Below are positions 12,637-20,969 of a DNA stretch of 64,000 nt, one piece after another; position 1 is the first letter of the stretch; every line of letters begins with the position of its first letter. The DNA is taken from assembly GCF_019800005.1 (NCBI RefSeq), contig NZ_JABGCL010000002.1, positions 62,001 through 126,000 on the forward strand, given 5' to 3'. The notes below the pieces were generated by a model. That model was not told the DNA's origin, did not search any database, and worked only from the letters and a program-made list of their open reading frames with translations. Position numbers and translations under genes: made by a program. This stretch comes from Geminicoccus harenae (GTDB lineage Bacteria; Pseudomonadota; Alphaproteobacteria; Geminicoccales; Geminicoccaceae).

Positions 12637-13628
12637 TTCAGCATTCCCTTCTGCCAGGCCAGGTGCCGGTCGCGCACCTTGAACAGGAGCGTCACCAGGC
12701 TCGAGCACATCAGCGCGGTGATCAGCAGGGCGGCATACATGTTGCCATAGGCCGCCCAACCCAGCGCCCATTGCAGGTACCAGCCCAGGCCGGCCTTCAC
12801 GCCCATCATCTCGGCCACCACGAGCACGGCGAACGAAGCGGCCATGCCCATGAACAGGCCGACATAGACATGCGGCATCGCCGCTGGCACGGCCACCTTC
12901 AACACCAGGAACCGGTTCTTTGCTCCCAGCGTGCGGGCGATGTCGTAATAGGCGGAGTTGACGCTCGCCACGCCCGACCAGGTCAGGATCGTGACCGGCA
13001 CGAAGGTCGCCAGGGCAATCAGGAACACGCTGGCCGCCCAGCTCGACGGGAAGGTGAAGAACGCCACGGGCAGCCAGGCCACCGGCGGCAGCGGCCCGAT
13101 CAGGCGCAGCACCGGGTGCACCCAGTAGCCGACCAGCCGCGACCAGCCGAGCCCGAGCCCGGTGACGAAACCGGTGACCGCACCTAGCAGGTAGCCGGTC
13201 ACCAGCAGGCCGAGCGAGGCCAGCACGCATTCGACGAGGCGCGGCCAGTCATCGATATAGACGGTGAGGAGTTCCTGCGGCGGCGCGAAGAACGGCCGGG
13301 GCAGCAGGTCGAGCTTTGCGGTCGCGATCTCCCAGACCGCAAGGCCGATGCCCAGGACCAGGAACCACGGCCCCGCCCGGCGCAGCCGTGCCAGGCCCGG
13401 TGCCCGCGGCAGGAGACCCGCCAGCGCCAGCACCGCGGCTGCGGCCGCGGCCAGATAGGCCAGCTCCTCGGTGAACGCCCAGTCGTCCGTGGCGTTCGGC
13501 CAGAGAAGGGTGAGTGCGGCCGCCCCGGCCCAGGCGAGGCCCGCCAGGAGCAGGACCGGGTCGATCCGGCCCGGCGCCTGCCCCAGTTCCAGGGCCGGCA
13601 GGCCGGCACTGCTCGTCGCATGCGCCAA
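12630..13628 (-). CDS. NitT/TauT-type ABC transporter permease
   Basis: This 332-residue inner-membrane permease pairs with the ATPase downstream. The C-terminal two thirds form the BPD_transp_1 domain, with the cytoplasmic coupling (EAA-type) loop around IARTLGAKNRFLVLKVAVPAAMP. The N-terminal third carries extra hydrophobic segments (about 26-43 and 55-72), longer than the minimal TauC/SsuC type. The start is a TTG with AGGAAAGG about ten bases upstream; an ATG in another frame cannot be used. The gene lies 21 bases after the binding-protein gene and overlaps the ATPase start. Confidence 0.9.
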   Translation of the reverse strand: MAHATSSAGLPALELGQAPGRIDPVLLLAGLAWAGAAALTLLWPNATDDWAFTEELAYLAAAAAAVLALAGLLPRAPGLARLRRAGPWFLVLGIGLAVWEIATAKLDLLPRPFFAPPQELLTVYIDDWPRLVECVLASLGLLVTGYLLGAVTGFVTGLGLGWSRLVGYWVHPVLRLIGPLPPVAWLPVAFFTFPSSWAASVFLIALATFVPVTILTWSGVASVNSAYYDIARTLGAKNRFLVLKVAVPAAMPHVYVGLFMGMAASFAVLVVAEMMGVKAGLGWYLQWALGWAAYGNMYAALLITALMCSSLVTLLFKVRDRHLAWQKGMLKW

Positions 13629-13649
13629 GTTGCTGGTTCCTTTCCTGCC

Positions 13650-14738
13650 TCAGACCGCGACGGGCGCGTAGATCTTGTCGGCGAACTTCTCGGGATCGGT
13701 CCGGGGCCGCATCACGCCGACCAGCTTCAGCTCCTCGGTGTACTGCGCCAGCTCCTGGCGCAGCGCGTCGCCCGACGGCGAATGGCTGTGGCCGTGGTAG
13801 CGGATCTGCGTTTCCAGATCCTCGATGCTCGTGTTGGGCGAGAAGGGCTGGTAGGCCTCGGCGGCGATCCGCGGGTTCTCCGCGGTGAAATGCTGGGCCT
13901 CGATCAGCGCCCGGGTCAGGCGCTGGACCGCCTCGGCATTCTCGTCGAGCAGCGAGTTGCGCACCCCGATGATGCAGCAGACCCGCCGGGCGTACTCGTC
14001 GTCCATGTTGGAGGCGACCTCGACGAACTGGTCGCTTTGCAGGAACTTGTAGGTGAGCGGGTCCCAGTGCGCGATCGCATCGGCCTCGCCGCGCTCGATC
14101 ACCGCACCCAGGAGCTCGCCCGGGAACACCCGCCAGTCGACCTCGCTCTCGGGATCGATGCCCTGCTTGGCGAGCTGGATCGCGAAGAAATGCTTGGACG
14201 GGCTGGCGAGGTCGCTGATCGCCACGGTCTTGCCGCGCAGGTCGGCGACGCTGGCGATGCCCGCGTCCTTGGCGGCCAGCAGGCGCAGGCAGCCGGAATG
14301 GAGGCCCGCCACGATCTTGACGTCGAAGCCCTGCTCGAGGGGCTTCAACCAGCGCAGCGCCATGCCGTGCCCGGCATCGGCCTTGCCCGTGGCGATCGTC
14401 TCGAGCAGCGCCTCGGTGGAGCCGGCGAAGTTGACGAACTCGACCTGGAGCCCGTGCTTCTCGAAGATGCCGCTGGTCTGGGCAGCCGCCACCGGCGCCC
14501 CGCACACCGCCCCGGTGTTCCAGGCAAAGCGCAGCGGGATCAGGCCGGCCTCGCCAGTCGCCGCCACGGGGGTCGTGCAGATCGCACCCTTGTCCAGAAG
14601 CGCTGCGGCCGAGCCTTCCAGCACGCCCGCCCGCGCCATGGCCGAGAACCCGCCCGCCGCCAGCGGCACCGCAGCGCCCAGCCCGGCGGCGGCCAGGAGC
14701 CCCCGGCGCGAGAGCCGGCCACCATCCTGATTGGTCAT
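13650..14738 (-). CDS. NitT/TauT-type ABC substrate-binding protein
   Basis: This 362-residue periplasmic binding protein of the NMT1/SsuA superfamily delivers a small anion or organic ligand to the permease. An SRRGLLAAAGLG segment near the N-terminus suggests export by the Tat pathway. The binding domain begins with LRFAWNTGAVCGAPVAAA, then GIFEKHGLQVEFVNFAGS and the domain closing around RGKTVAISDLASPSK. The ATG overlaps the stop of the upstream small gene (ATGA) and has a good AGGAGAG site. The ligand is unknown; nitrate, bicarbonate, sulfonate and aromatic acids are all handled by this class. Confidence 0.88.
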   Translation of the reverse strand: MTNQDGGRLSRRGLLAAAGLGAAVPLAAGGFSAMARAGVLEGSAAALLDKGAICTTPVAATGEAGLIPLRFAWNTGAVCGAPVAAAQTSGIFEKHGLQVEFVNFAGSTEALLETIATGKADAGHGMALRWLKPLEQGFDVKIVAGLHSGCLRLLAAKDAGIASVADLRGKTVAISDLASPSKHFFAIQLAKQGIDPESEVDWRVFPGELLGAVIERGEADAIAHWDPLTYKFLQSDQFVEVASNMDDEYARRVCCIIGVRNSLLDENAEAVQRLTRALIEAQHFTAENPRIAAEAYQPFSPNTSIEDLETQIRYHGHSHSPSGDALRQELAQYTEELKLVGVMRPRTDPEKFADKIYAPVAV

Positions 14739-15085
14739 CGAATCTCTCCTCGCTCCGGCTGAGGCTGGTCGTCGGCAGGCGGCAGGGTGACGATCCCGTC
14801 CGGATTGTCGGTCACCGCGAAGGTGGTGAAGTACTCGATGTCCGGGTAGCTGCCGTAGCGCGCCAGGATCCCGTCCAGCCACGGCCCCTGATAGAACCGC
14901 CGCGCGTCCTCCAGCGTCTCCCACTGGTACACCCCGCCGGCCACCCCGCGCTCGCTCCAGATGAACTGCTTGCGAATGAGCCCGGGAGCCTCGCCGAAGC
15001 CGGCGGCGATCTTGGCGAAATGGGCCCGACAGGCTTCCTTGCCGATCGTGGCGGGTAGTCGATAGCGGACGATGGCGGTGATCAT
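14735..15085 (-). CDS. YdhR-like dimeric alpha/beta barrel protein
   Basis: This 116-residue cytoplasmic protein belongs to the dimeric alpha/beta barrel (ABM, YdhR-like) superfamily. Family traits are the opening strand MITAIVRYRLP, the FIWSERGVAGGVYQWET sheet and a DARRFYQGPWLDGI helix. Members include small monooxygenases and heme- or ligand-binding proteins; no metal or flavin site is obvious here. The start was set at the ATG at 15085, which follows a GTG and an AGGA site. It is the first gene of the operon and overlaps the binding-protein gene by 4 bases, so it probably acts on the imported compound. Confidence 0.8.
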   Translation of the reverse strand: MITAIVRYRLPATIGKEACRAHFAKIAAGFGEAPGLIRKQFIWSERGVAGGVYQWETLEDARRFYQGPWLDGILARYGSYPDIEYFTTFAVTDNPDGIVTLPPADDQPQPERGEIR

Positions 15086-15291
15086 CACGAGGTTCCTGCC
15101 GCAGACCGAGCACGTGCCGCGCGGATCCGGTGGTCCGACGGCAGGAGGAACTTGTCGGCGGGGCGGCCGCTGTACAATCAAGTTAATCTAGCGGCTGACT
15201 AAAGTATCTCTGCGGGACCTTTCCGGAGGGATGGTCCTTGCCTCGGGCGGCAGCGATGGGAATCATGCCGTGACCGCGCGGGAGAAACTGG

Positions 15292-16314
15292 ATGCAGCGT
15301 CGGCACGTGCTGGGTGCCATGGGCCTGGGCAGCCTGCTGCTCGCGCCTGCGGTCGGCGTCCGGGCGGCCACCGACATCAGGTTCGCGCTCGACTGGGACT
15401 TCCAGGGCCCCAACGTGCCCTTCCTGATCGCCGAGGCCAGGGGCTATTTCGCAGCCGAGGGCCTCTCGGTCCGCATCGACCGCAGCAGGGGCTCGGCGGA
15501 CGCGGTCACCCGGGTCGCCTCCGGCGTCTACCAGATGGGTTTCGCCGACATCAATCGCGTGATCGAGTTCAGCGCCACCCACCCGCGCCAGCTCGTCAAG
15601 GCGGTGATGATGATCTACGACGCCGCGGCGCTCGGGATCTACGCGCTGCCGTCCAGCGGGATCGTGACGCCTGCGGACTTGGCCGGCAGGAAGCTGGGCG
15701 GGCCGGCCACCGACGCGTCTTTCCGGCTGTTCCCGGCCTTCGCCACGCACGAAGGCCTGGATCCTGCAAGCGTGACGCGCATCGATATCGACGTCGAGCG
15801 GCGGGAGGCCATGCTGCTGCAGGGCGAGGTCGACGTCATCTCGGGCTATTATTTCTCGGTCATGCTGAAGCTGGCGGACATGGGCGTCGACCCGCGGGGC
15901 GTCGTCGTGATGCTCTACAAGGATCACGGGCTGGACTTCTACGGCAACGCAGTGATCGCCTCGGAGCGCTTCATCGCCGAGCAACCGGACGCGGTGGCCG
16001 CGTTCAACCGCGCGGTCGCCAGGGCCATGCAGGACCTGATGGCGGACCCCTACGGCGTCATCGAGATGGTGCACGCGCACCATCCCCATATCGATGCCGA
16101 ACTGGAAAAGCAGCGGCTGACGCTGGCGCTCGCGGTCAACATCCTGACCACGCGGGTCTGGAACGACGGCTTCGGCGATGTCGACCCGGCGAGGCTGGCC
16201 CGCTCGATCGACCAGCTGGCGGGTGCCTTGTCTCTCGAGCAGAAGCCGACCGTGGACATGGTCTGGACCGACCGGTTCCTGCCTGCACCCAGCGCCCGCA
16301 GGCTGGGCGGCTGA
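15292..16314 (+). CDS. NMT1/THI5-type ABC substrate-binding protein
   Basis: This 340-residue protein is a second periplasmic binding protein, transcribed divergently from the ABC operon. It begins MQRRHVLGAMGLGSLLLAP, a signal peptide with a Tat-like arginine pair. The mature part has IRFALDWDFQGPNVPFLIA, GYFAAEGLSVRID and SRGSADAVTRVASG, matching the NMT1/THI5-like and SsuA families. The ATG is preceded by GGGAGAAAC. No permease or ATPase follows it, so it either uses the divergent transporter or another one elsewhere. No TPP riboswitch was seen upstream, which argues against a strict thiamine-precursor role. Confidence 0.87.
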   Translation: MQRRHVLGAMGLGSLLLAPAVGVRAATDIRFALDWDFQGPNVPFLIAEARGYFAAEGLSVRIDRSRGSADAVTRVASGVYQMGFADINRVIEFSATHPRQLVKAVMMIYDAAALGIYALPSSGIVTPADLAGRKLGGPATDASFRLFPAFATHEGLDPASVTRIDIDVERREAMLLQGEVDVISGYYFSVMLKLADMGVDPRGVVVMLYKDHGLDFYGNAVIASERFIAEQPDAVAAFNRAVARAMQDLMADPYGVIEMVHAHHPHIDAELEKQRLTLALAVNILTTRVWNDGFGDVDPARLARSIDQLAGALSLEQKPTVDMVWTDRFLPAPSARRLGG

Positions 16315-16436
16315 GCGTTCGCGGCACGCCGCTTCGACCAAGGTCCGGCTCCGGAACCAGGACCGCTGCCTCGACCGCCATGGACGGTGCTCTACTGGCA
16401 GGTGGGCTCTGTCTTGCCCGTCGGGAAGGTACTGCC

Positions 16437-16727
16437 ATGTACGTGATCATCCGCAGGTTCCGGGCCATGACGGACGTGGACGAAGTGGCACGTCGGGCGA
16501 TGGCCGGCCTGGCTCCGGCTTTGAAGGAGGCGCCCGGCTTTGCCGGCTACCACGTCTTCGACGAGCGCGGCGGCGGGGGGCTCCATCACCCTGTTCGAGA
16601 GCCGCGAGGCCGCCGAGGCGGCCCATGAACAAGCACTGGCTGGATCAGGGACAATCTGATCGACTTTTATGACGGCCAGCCGCCCGACGTGGCCAAGGGC
16701 GAGGTGCTGGGCTCGCTGGCCGCCTGA
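16437..16727 (+). pseudogene. frameshifted ABM/dimeric-barrel monooxygenase-like gene
   Basis: The gene starts at ATG 16437 after GGGAAGG and encodes MYVIIRRFRAMTDVDEVARR and APGFAGYHVFDERGGG. At a run of six G (16575-16580) one base too many shifts the frame and leads to a stop at 16626-16628. The original sense resumes in another frame (GSITLFESREAAEAAHEQAL), and near 16640 one missing base brings it back to the first frame (WIRDNLIDFYDGQPPDVAKG) up to TGA 16725-16727. Repaired, it would be about 97 residues of the antibiotic-biosynthesis-monooxygenase fold. The two compensating indels could be decay or sequencing errors. Confidence 0.8.
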
Positions 16728-16812
16728 GCCCGGGGGTCGGCGGCCCCGCCTTGCATTGACGCCGCCGCCCGCCGGTTCCAGCTTCCCGCCCACGCGTCGG
16801 GGAGATTGGAAC

Positions 16813-18540
16813 GTGTCGAGAAAACCCAGGAAGAAGCCGGACGAGCTGCGCTCGCACCGCTGGTTCGGCGTGCAGGACCTGCGCTCCTTCGGCCATCGCT
16901 CGCGCGTCAAGCAGATGGGTCGCGACGCGGTCGACTATGCCGGCAAGCCGGTGATCGCGATCGTGAACACCTGGTCGGACATCAATCCCTGCCACTTCCA
17001 CTTCAAGGAACGGGTGCAGGACGTGAAGCGCGGAATTTGGCAAGCGGGGGGCTATCCGCTGGAGCTGCCGGCGATCTCGCTCTCCGAGCCGTTCGTGAAG
17101 CCGTCGACCATGATGTACCGCAACTTCCTGGCGATGGAGACCGAGGAGCTCCTGCGCTCGCACCCGATCGACGGCGTCGTGCTGATGGGCGGCTGCGACA
17201 AGACCACGCCCGCCCTGCTCATGGGCGCCATCTCCATGGACCTGCCGGCGATCTTCCTGCCGGCCGGACCGATGCTGCGCGGCAACTGGGGCGGGCGCCA
17301 GCTGGGCTCCGGCTCCGATGTCTGGAAGTACTGGGCCGAGCTCAAGGCCGGCAACATCACGGAAGCCGACTGGGAGGAGATGGAGAACGGCATCGCCCGC
17401 TCGCACGGCACCTGCATGACCATGGGCACCGCCTCCACCATGACCGCGGTGGCCGAGGCCATGGGCTTCTGCCTGCCGGGCGCCTCCTCGATCCCGGCTG
17501 CCGACAGCGCCCATGTCCGGATGAGCGCCGCCTGCGGCCGGCGGATCGTCGAGATGGTCTGGGAGGACCTGACACCGTCCGACATCGTGAGCCCGGCCGC
17601 GGTGGACGACGCGATCCGCTGCCACATGGCGATGGGCGGCTCGACCAACGCCATGATCCACCTGATCGCGATGGCGAGACGCGCCGGCATCCCGCTGGAG
17701 CTGGACCGGTTCGACCAGCTCGCCGGCGAGGTCCCGGTGCTCGCGAACATCCGCCCGTCCGGCACGCTGCTGATGGAGGATTTCTTCTACGCGGGGGGCT
17801 TGCGCGCCCTGTTGCGCCGGCTCCTGCCGGTGCTGGACGGCGGCTCGCTGACCGTTAACGGGCTGACCCTGCGCGAGAATGTCGAGGCGGCGCCGATCTG
17901 GAACGAGGACGTGATCCGGCCGCTCGACAACCCGGTGAAGAAGGAGGCGACCGCGATCCTGCGGGGCAACCTGTCGCCGTTCGGCTGCGTGATGAAGCCG
18001 TCGGCCGCCGACCCGCGCCTCTTGCGCCACCGCGGCCCGGCCCTGGCCTTCGAGAACTACGACCATCTCCAGGCCGAGATCGACCGGGACGACCTGGACG
18101 TCACCCCGGACCATGTGATCGTGCTGAAGAATGCCGGGCCGATCGGGGCACCGGGCATGCCGGAGTGGGGGATGCTGCCGATCCCGAGAAAGCTCCTGCG
18201 GGAGGGCGTGCGCGACATGCTGCGGATCTCGGACGCCCGGATGAGCGGCACCTCCTATGGCGCCTGCATCCTCCACGTCTCGCCGGAAGCGGCCGTGGGC
18301 GGCACGCTGGCCCTGGTGCGCACCGGCGACCTGATCGAGGTCGACGTGGCGGCCAGGCGGCTGGAGCTGCTGATCGACGAGGCCGAGCTGGCGCGCCGCC
18401 GCCAGGACTGGAAGCCGCCCTACGTCCCGTCGCGCGGCTACTGGAACATGTTCGCCGCCCATATCCGCCAGGCGCACGAGGGCTGCGACTTCGACTTCCT
18501 GGAAGGCACGGAGCGGCTGCCGGAGCCGCCGATCCACTAG
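16813..18540 (+). CDS. IlvD/Edd-family sugar-acid dehydratase
   Basis: This 575-residue cytoplasmic enzyme is an iron-sulfur dehydratase. Cluster cysteines are Cys60 (SDINPC), Cys128 (GGCDKTTP) and Cys201 (HGTCMTMGTAST). The catalytic serine motif SDARMSGTSYG lies near the C-terminus. The N-terminal pattern (RSHRWFG, then NTWSDINPCHFH) and MMYRNFLAMETEE resemble L-arabinonate/xylonate-type dehydratases more than the valine-pathway IlvD, so a sugar acid is the likelier substrate. The start is a GTG at 16813 with GGGGAG upstream; an earlier ATG overlaps the pseudogene and adds low-complexity residues. No sugar transporter or aldolase is adjacent. Confidence 0.9.
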   Translation: MSRKPRKKPDELRSHRWFGVQDLRSFGHRSRVKQMGRDAVDYAGKPVIAIVNTWSDINPCHFHFKERVQDVKRGIWQAGGYPLELPAISLSEPFVKPSTMMYRNFLAMETEELLRSHPIDGVVLMGGCDKTTPALLMGAISMDLPAIFLPAGPMLRGNWGGRQLGSGSDVWKYWAELKAGNITEADWEEMENGIARSHGTCMTMGTASTMTAVAEAMGFCLPGASSIPAADSAHVRMSAACGRRIVEMVWEDLTPSDIVSPAAVDDAIRCHMAMGGSTNAMIHLIAMARRAGIPLELDRFDQLAGEVPVLANIRPSGTLLMEDFFYAGGLRALLRRLLPVLDGGSLTVNGLTLRENVEAAPIWNEDVIRPLDNPVKKEATAILRGNLSPFGCVMKPSAADPRLLRHRGPALAFENYDHLQAEIDRDDLDVTPDHVIVLKNAGPIGAPGMPEWGMLPIPRKLLREGVRDMLRISDARMSGTSYGACILHVSPEAAVGGTLALVRTGDLIEVDVAARRLELLIDEAELARRRQDWKPPYVPSRGYWNMFAAHIRQAHEGCDFDFLEGTERLPEPPIH

Positions 18541-18548
18541 AAGGGGCA

Positions 18549-18574
18549 CCCCGGCTGGGCGGAACCGGCCGGGG
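18549..18574. terminator. hairpin between convergent genes
   Basis: CCCCGGC / GCCGGGG arms (18549-18555 and 18568-18574) enclose a 12-base loop between the dehydratase stop and the end of the hydrolase gene. There is no T-run, but the position suggests a bidirectional terminator. Confidence 0.45.
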
Positions 18575-18582
18575 GTTGGGCG

Positions 18583-20793
18583 TCAGCGCAACGACGACTT
18601 GGCCAGCCGCCCGACCTGCCAGGGCTCCTGGCTGGCTAGGCCGAACAGGGTGACCTCCGCACCTTCGGGCAGCTCGGCGAAGCGGTCCTCGCTCATCCGG
18701 AACACCACCCGGCCGGTGCCGCCCTCGCGCCCGAAGCTGCCGCCACGCAGCGTGGCGTCACCGACCCGCAGCAGCATGCCGTTGCCCATGACCGGGAAGG
18801 GCCGGTCCGAATCGACCACCAGCTCCACCATCGGCCGGCTGCCGCCATCGGTACCCTTGCCGAGCCCGCGGCGCAGGCTGAGCGAGGCCCGGTGGGCCGT
18901 ACGGGCCGTCTTGGCGCGGGCCACGGTCATCGCCCGGGGCTCGGCCGCGGCGATCACGGCCGAAGCCGGCGACGTCCGCGCCTGGGCGGCTGCCACCGTC
19001 GGTGCATTGTTGGACTTCATGCCCCAGGGGAACTGGGCCTGGGTCTTGGAGAGCCGGATGTCCGCCAGATAGATGGTGCCCTTCGGCATCTGGTTGCCGA
19101 AGGAGAACTCGATCGCCTTGAGCTTGGTCCGGTCTATGTTCTTGAACGCTATCGCCGGGATGCGCAGCGAGCTCAGCACCGGGTGGCGCACATAGTAGTA
19201 GCCCTCGTAGTCGACACCGATCGGGGAGAACATCTTGGCGAACGGCTCGATCGGCACCTTGACAGAGCGCTTGCCGTTCGCGTCCACCAGCACGATGTCG
19301 CCCTTCAGCGGCACGCCGTCCTTGACCGGCGGGGGCTCGTAGCAGTCCGGCTCGCTCAGCGTGCCGCCGCAGCCCATGGTCATGCGGATCTCGACGCTGG
19401 ACCAGCCGGTCATGTCGATCGAGCTGCCGCTCTTGGCCAGCGTCACCAGCAGGCTGGAGCGCTTGTTCGCGGAGGCGGCCTGCCAGGCGAACGCCAAGCC
19501 CTGCTTCTCGTGGTCGGGAATGGTGATGGCGGCGGCCTTGCCCCGCACCAGCTTGTGCGCGACCCCGGCCTTGCTCTTGAGCGAGCTCTGCGCGAAGTCC
19601 TCGAGCAGCCGGCTCCAGGCGCGGTCGGGCGACGAGGAATAGGCCCGGTCCAGCTCGGTGAGGTCCCGGAACGGTGCTGCCGGATACCAGCTGCTGTCCA
19701 GCAGCCGGGCGAACACCTTCTCGGAATGTCGACCTACGGTCGAGCGGAAGAAGGCCAGCACCGGGTGGAAAGCGGTCTGGCGCTGCGCGCTCGATCCGCC
19801 GCTCATGTCGAACAGCGGCTTGTGGCCGACGCAGCCGGTCGCGTCCGATTCCTGCCACTCGCTGTTGTAGTAGTTGTGGTTGGCGCCCCACACGGCGAAC
19901 GTCGCCTTGAGCGATTTGCGCGTCTCGGTGCGCTCGGCCATCGCCCGCTCGAAGAACCGCAGCCCCTGCAGATCGGACACGTCGCCGTCGCACATCGGCA
20001 GCAGCACGGCGAACGGGGTATCGATGGGTGCCGGCTGGGATTCCTGGGCGTCGGTCGGTGCAATCGCGAACAGGCCCTTGACGAGGGTGTTTGCCGGCAG
20101 GCGCTTGGCCCAGGGCTCGCTCTTGTCCAGGAGCAGCTGGTGCGCCGCGACGATGCCGTCGCCGCCCCGCGAATGGCCGAGCATGCCGATATTGGCGAAG
20201 TCCAGCCGGCCGCGCAGGTCGATGCCGACCGTCTTCGGCGTGCCGCCGGCCCGGTGCCAGGTCGCGAGCTGCTGGAGGTGGCGCAGGATCAGCCGGCCGC
20301 GCCGCAGGATCAGGGAAGGGTCGTCGAACGTGTCCGGGGCGCCGTTGACCCCGCGGTTCGCGTTGATCGACACGACCACGTAGCCCCAGCTCGCCAGGCG
20401 GTCGGCCAGGTAGTGGTAGCCCATGTGGCTGGGCGTCTGGATGTAGCCCTTCGGGCACTTGCCGTCATAGGTGTAGGTCGTGTCGTCATCGACCCGGATC
20501 TTGAGCTCCTTGTCGTAGCGGCCACAGGTCGCATGGTTGCCGTGCAGGAAGACCAGCAGCGGGCGCGGCTCGCTCGCCGGCGCGTTCTTCGGGTACCAGA
20601 CCGCCGCCGCGATCTGGGTCTCGAGCTCGTCCGAAAGCTCCCGGTCGAGCTTGGGCGCCAGCGCGTAGCTGCCCAATCCCACCGCGTAGGAGCCTCGCCT
20701 AGTCGGGTCCGGCGCGGTCGCGGCCTGGGCCAGCGACACGCTGCTCAAGGCGATGGCAAGCAACAGGAACCATCGCATCATTCTGGCGGCCAC
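18583..20793 (-). CDS. secreted alpha/beta hydrolase with C-terminal extension
   Basis: This 736-residue protein has a signal peptide (MRWFLLLAIALSSVSLAQA) and a lipase/dienelactone-type alpha/beta hydrolase domain of about 350 residues. The oxyanion segment FLHGNHATCG is near 82-91, and the nucleophile is Ser208 in GMLGHSRGG. A HNYYNSEW segment carries a plausible catalytic His. The rest, about 380 residues, contains a region resembling a carbohydrate-binding-like beta-sandwich and ends in an unassigned domain. Cysteines are paired as expected for the periplasm or outside. The proposed start is GTG 20793; ATG 20781 is an equal alternative. Substrate is unknown. Confidence 0.8.
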   Translation of the reverse strand: MAARMMRWFLLLAIALSSVSLAQAATAPDPTRRGSYAVGLGSYALAPKLDRELSDELETQIAAAVWYPKNAPASEPRPLLVFLHGNHATCGRYDKELKIRVDDDTTYTYDGKCPKGYIQTPSHMGYHYLADRLASWGYVVVSINANRGVNGAPDTFDDPSLILRRGRLILRHLQQLATWHRAGGTPKTVGIDLRGRLDFANIGMLGHSRGGDGIVAAHQLLLDKSEPWAKRLPANTLVKGLFAIAPTDAQESQPAPIDTPFAVLLPMCDGDVSDLQGLRFFERAMAERTETRKSLKATFAVWGANHNYYNSEWQESDATGCVGHKPLFDMSGGSSAQRQTAFHPVLAFFRSTVGRHSEKVFARLLDSSWYPAAPFRDLTELDRAYSSSPDRAWSRLLEDFAQSSLKSKAGVAHKLVRGKAAAITIPDHEKQGLAFAWQAASANKRSSLLVTLAKSGSSIDMTGWSSVEIRMTMGCGGTLSEPDCYEPPPVKDGVPLKGDIVLVDANGKRSVKVPIEPFAKMFSPIGVDYEGYYYVRHPVLSSLRIPAIAFKNIDRTKLKAIEFSFGNQMPKGTIYLADIRLSKTQAQFPWGMKSNNAPTVAAAQARTSPASAVIAAAEPRAMTVARAKTARTAHRASLSLRRGLGKGTDGGSRPMVELVVDSDRPFPVMGNGMLLRVGDATLRGGSFGREGGTGRVVFRMSEDRFAELPEGAEVTLFGLASQEPWQVGRLAKSSLR

Positions 20794-20969
20794 GGCCGTT
20801 TCCCCCCGAGCGCGCTGCGTTGCCGGCTCAGGCTATACGCAGCGGATAGGCGTGCAACGCGGCAGCTGATCGCTGGTCGGGATGATCATGTCAAACAGGA
20901 GTTGCCGGTAACGGCATGAACTTGCGGGGCAGTTGCTGGAATTGTTCAGCCTGTCCCCTTGCAGGAGGA

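Noticed and set aside
15182..15291. Possible TPP riboswitch before the NMT1/THI5-type gene.
   Set aside because: None of the conserved thi-box elements such as CTGAGA is present; only a 5-base GGACC/GGTCC stem is seen.
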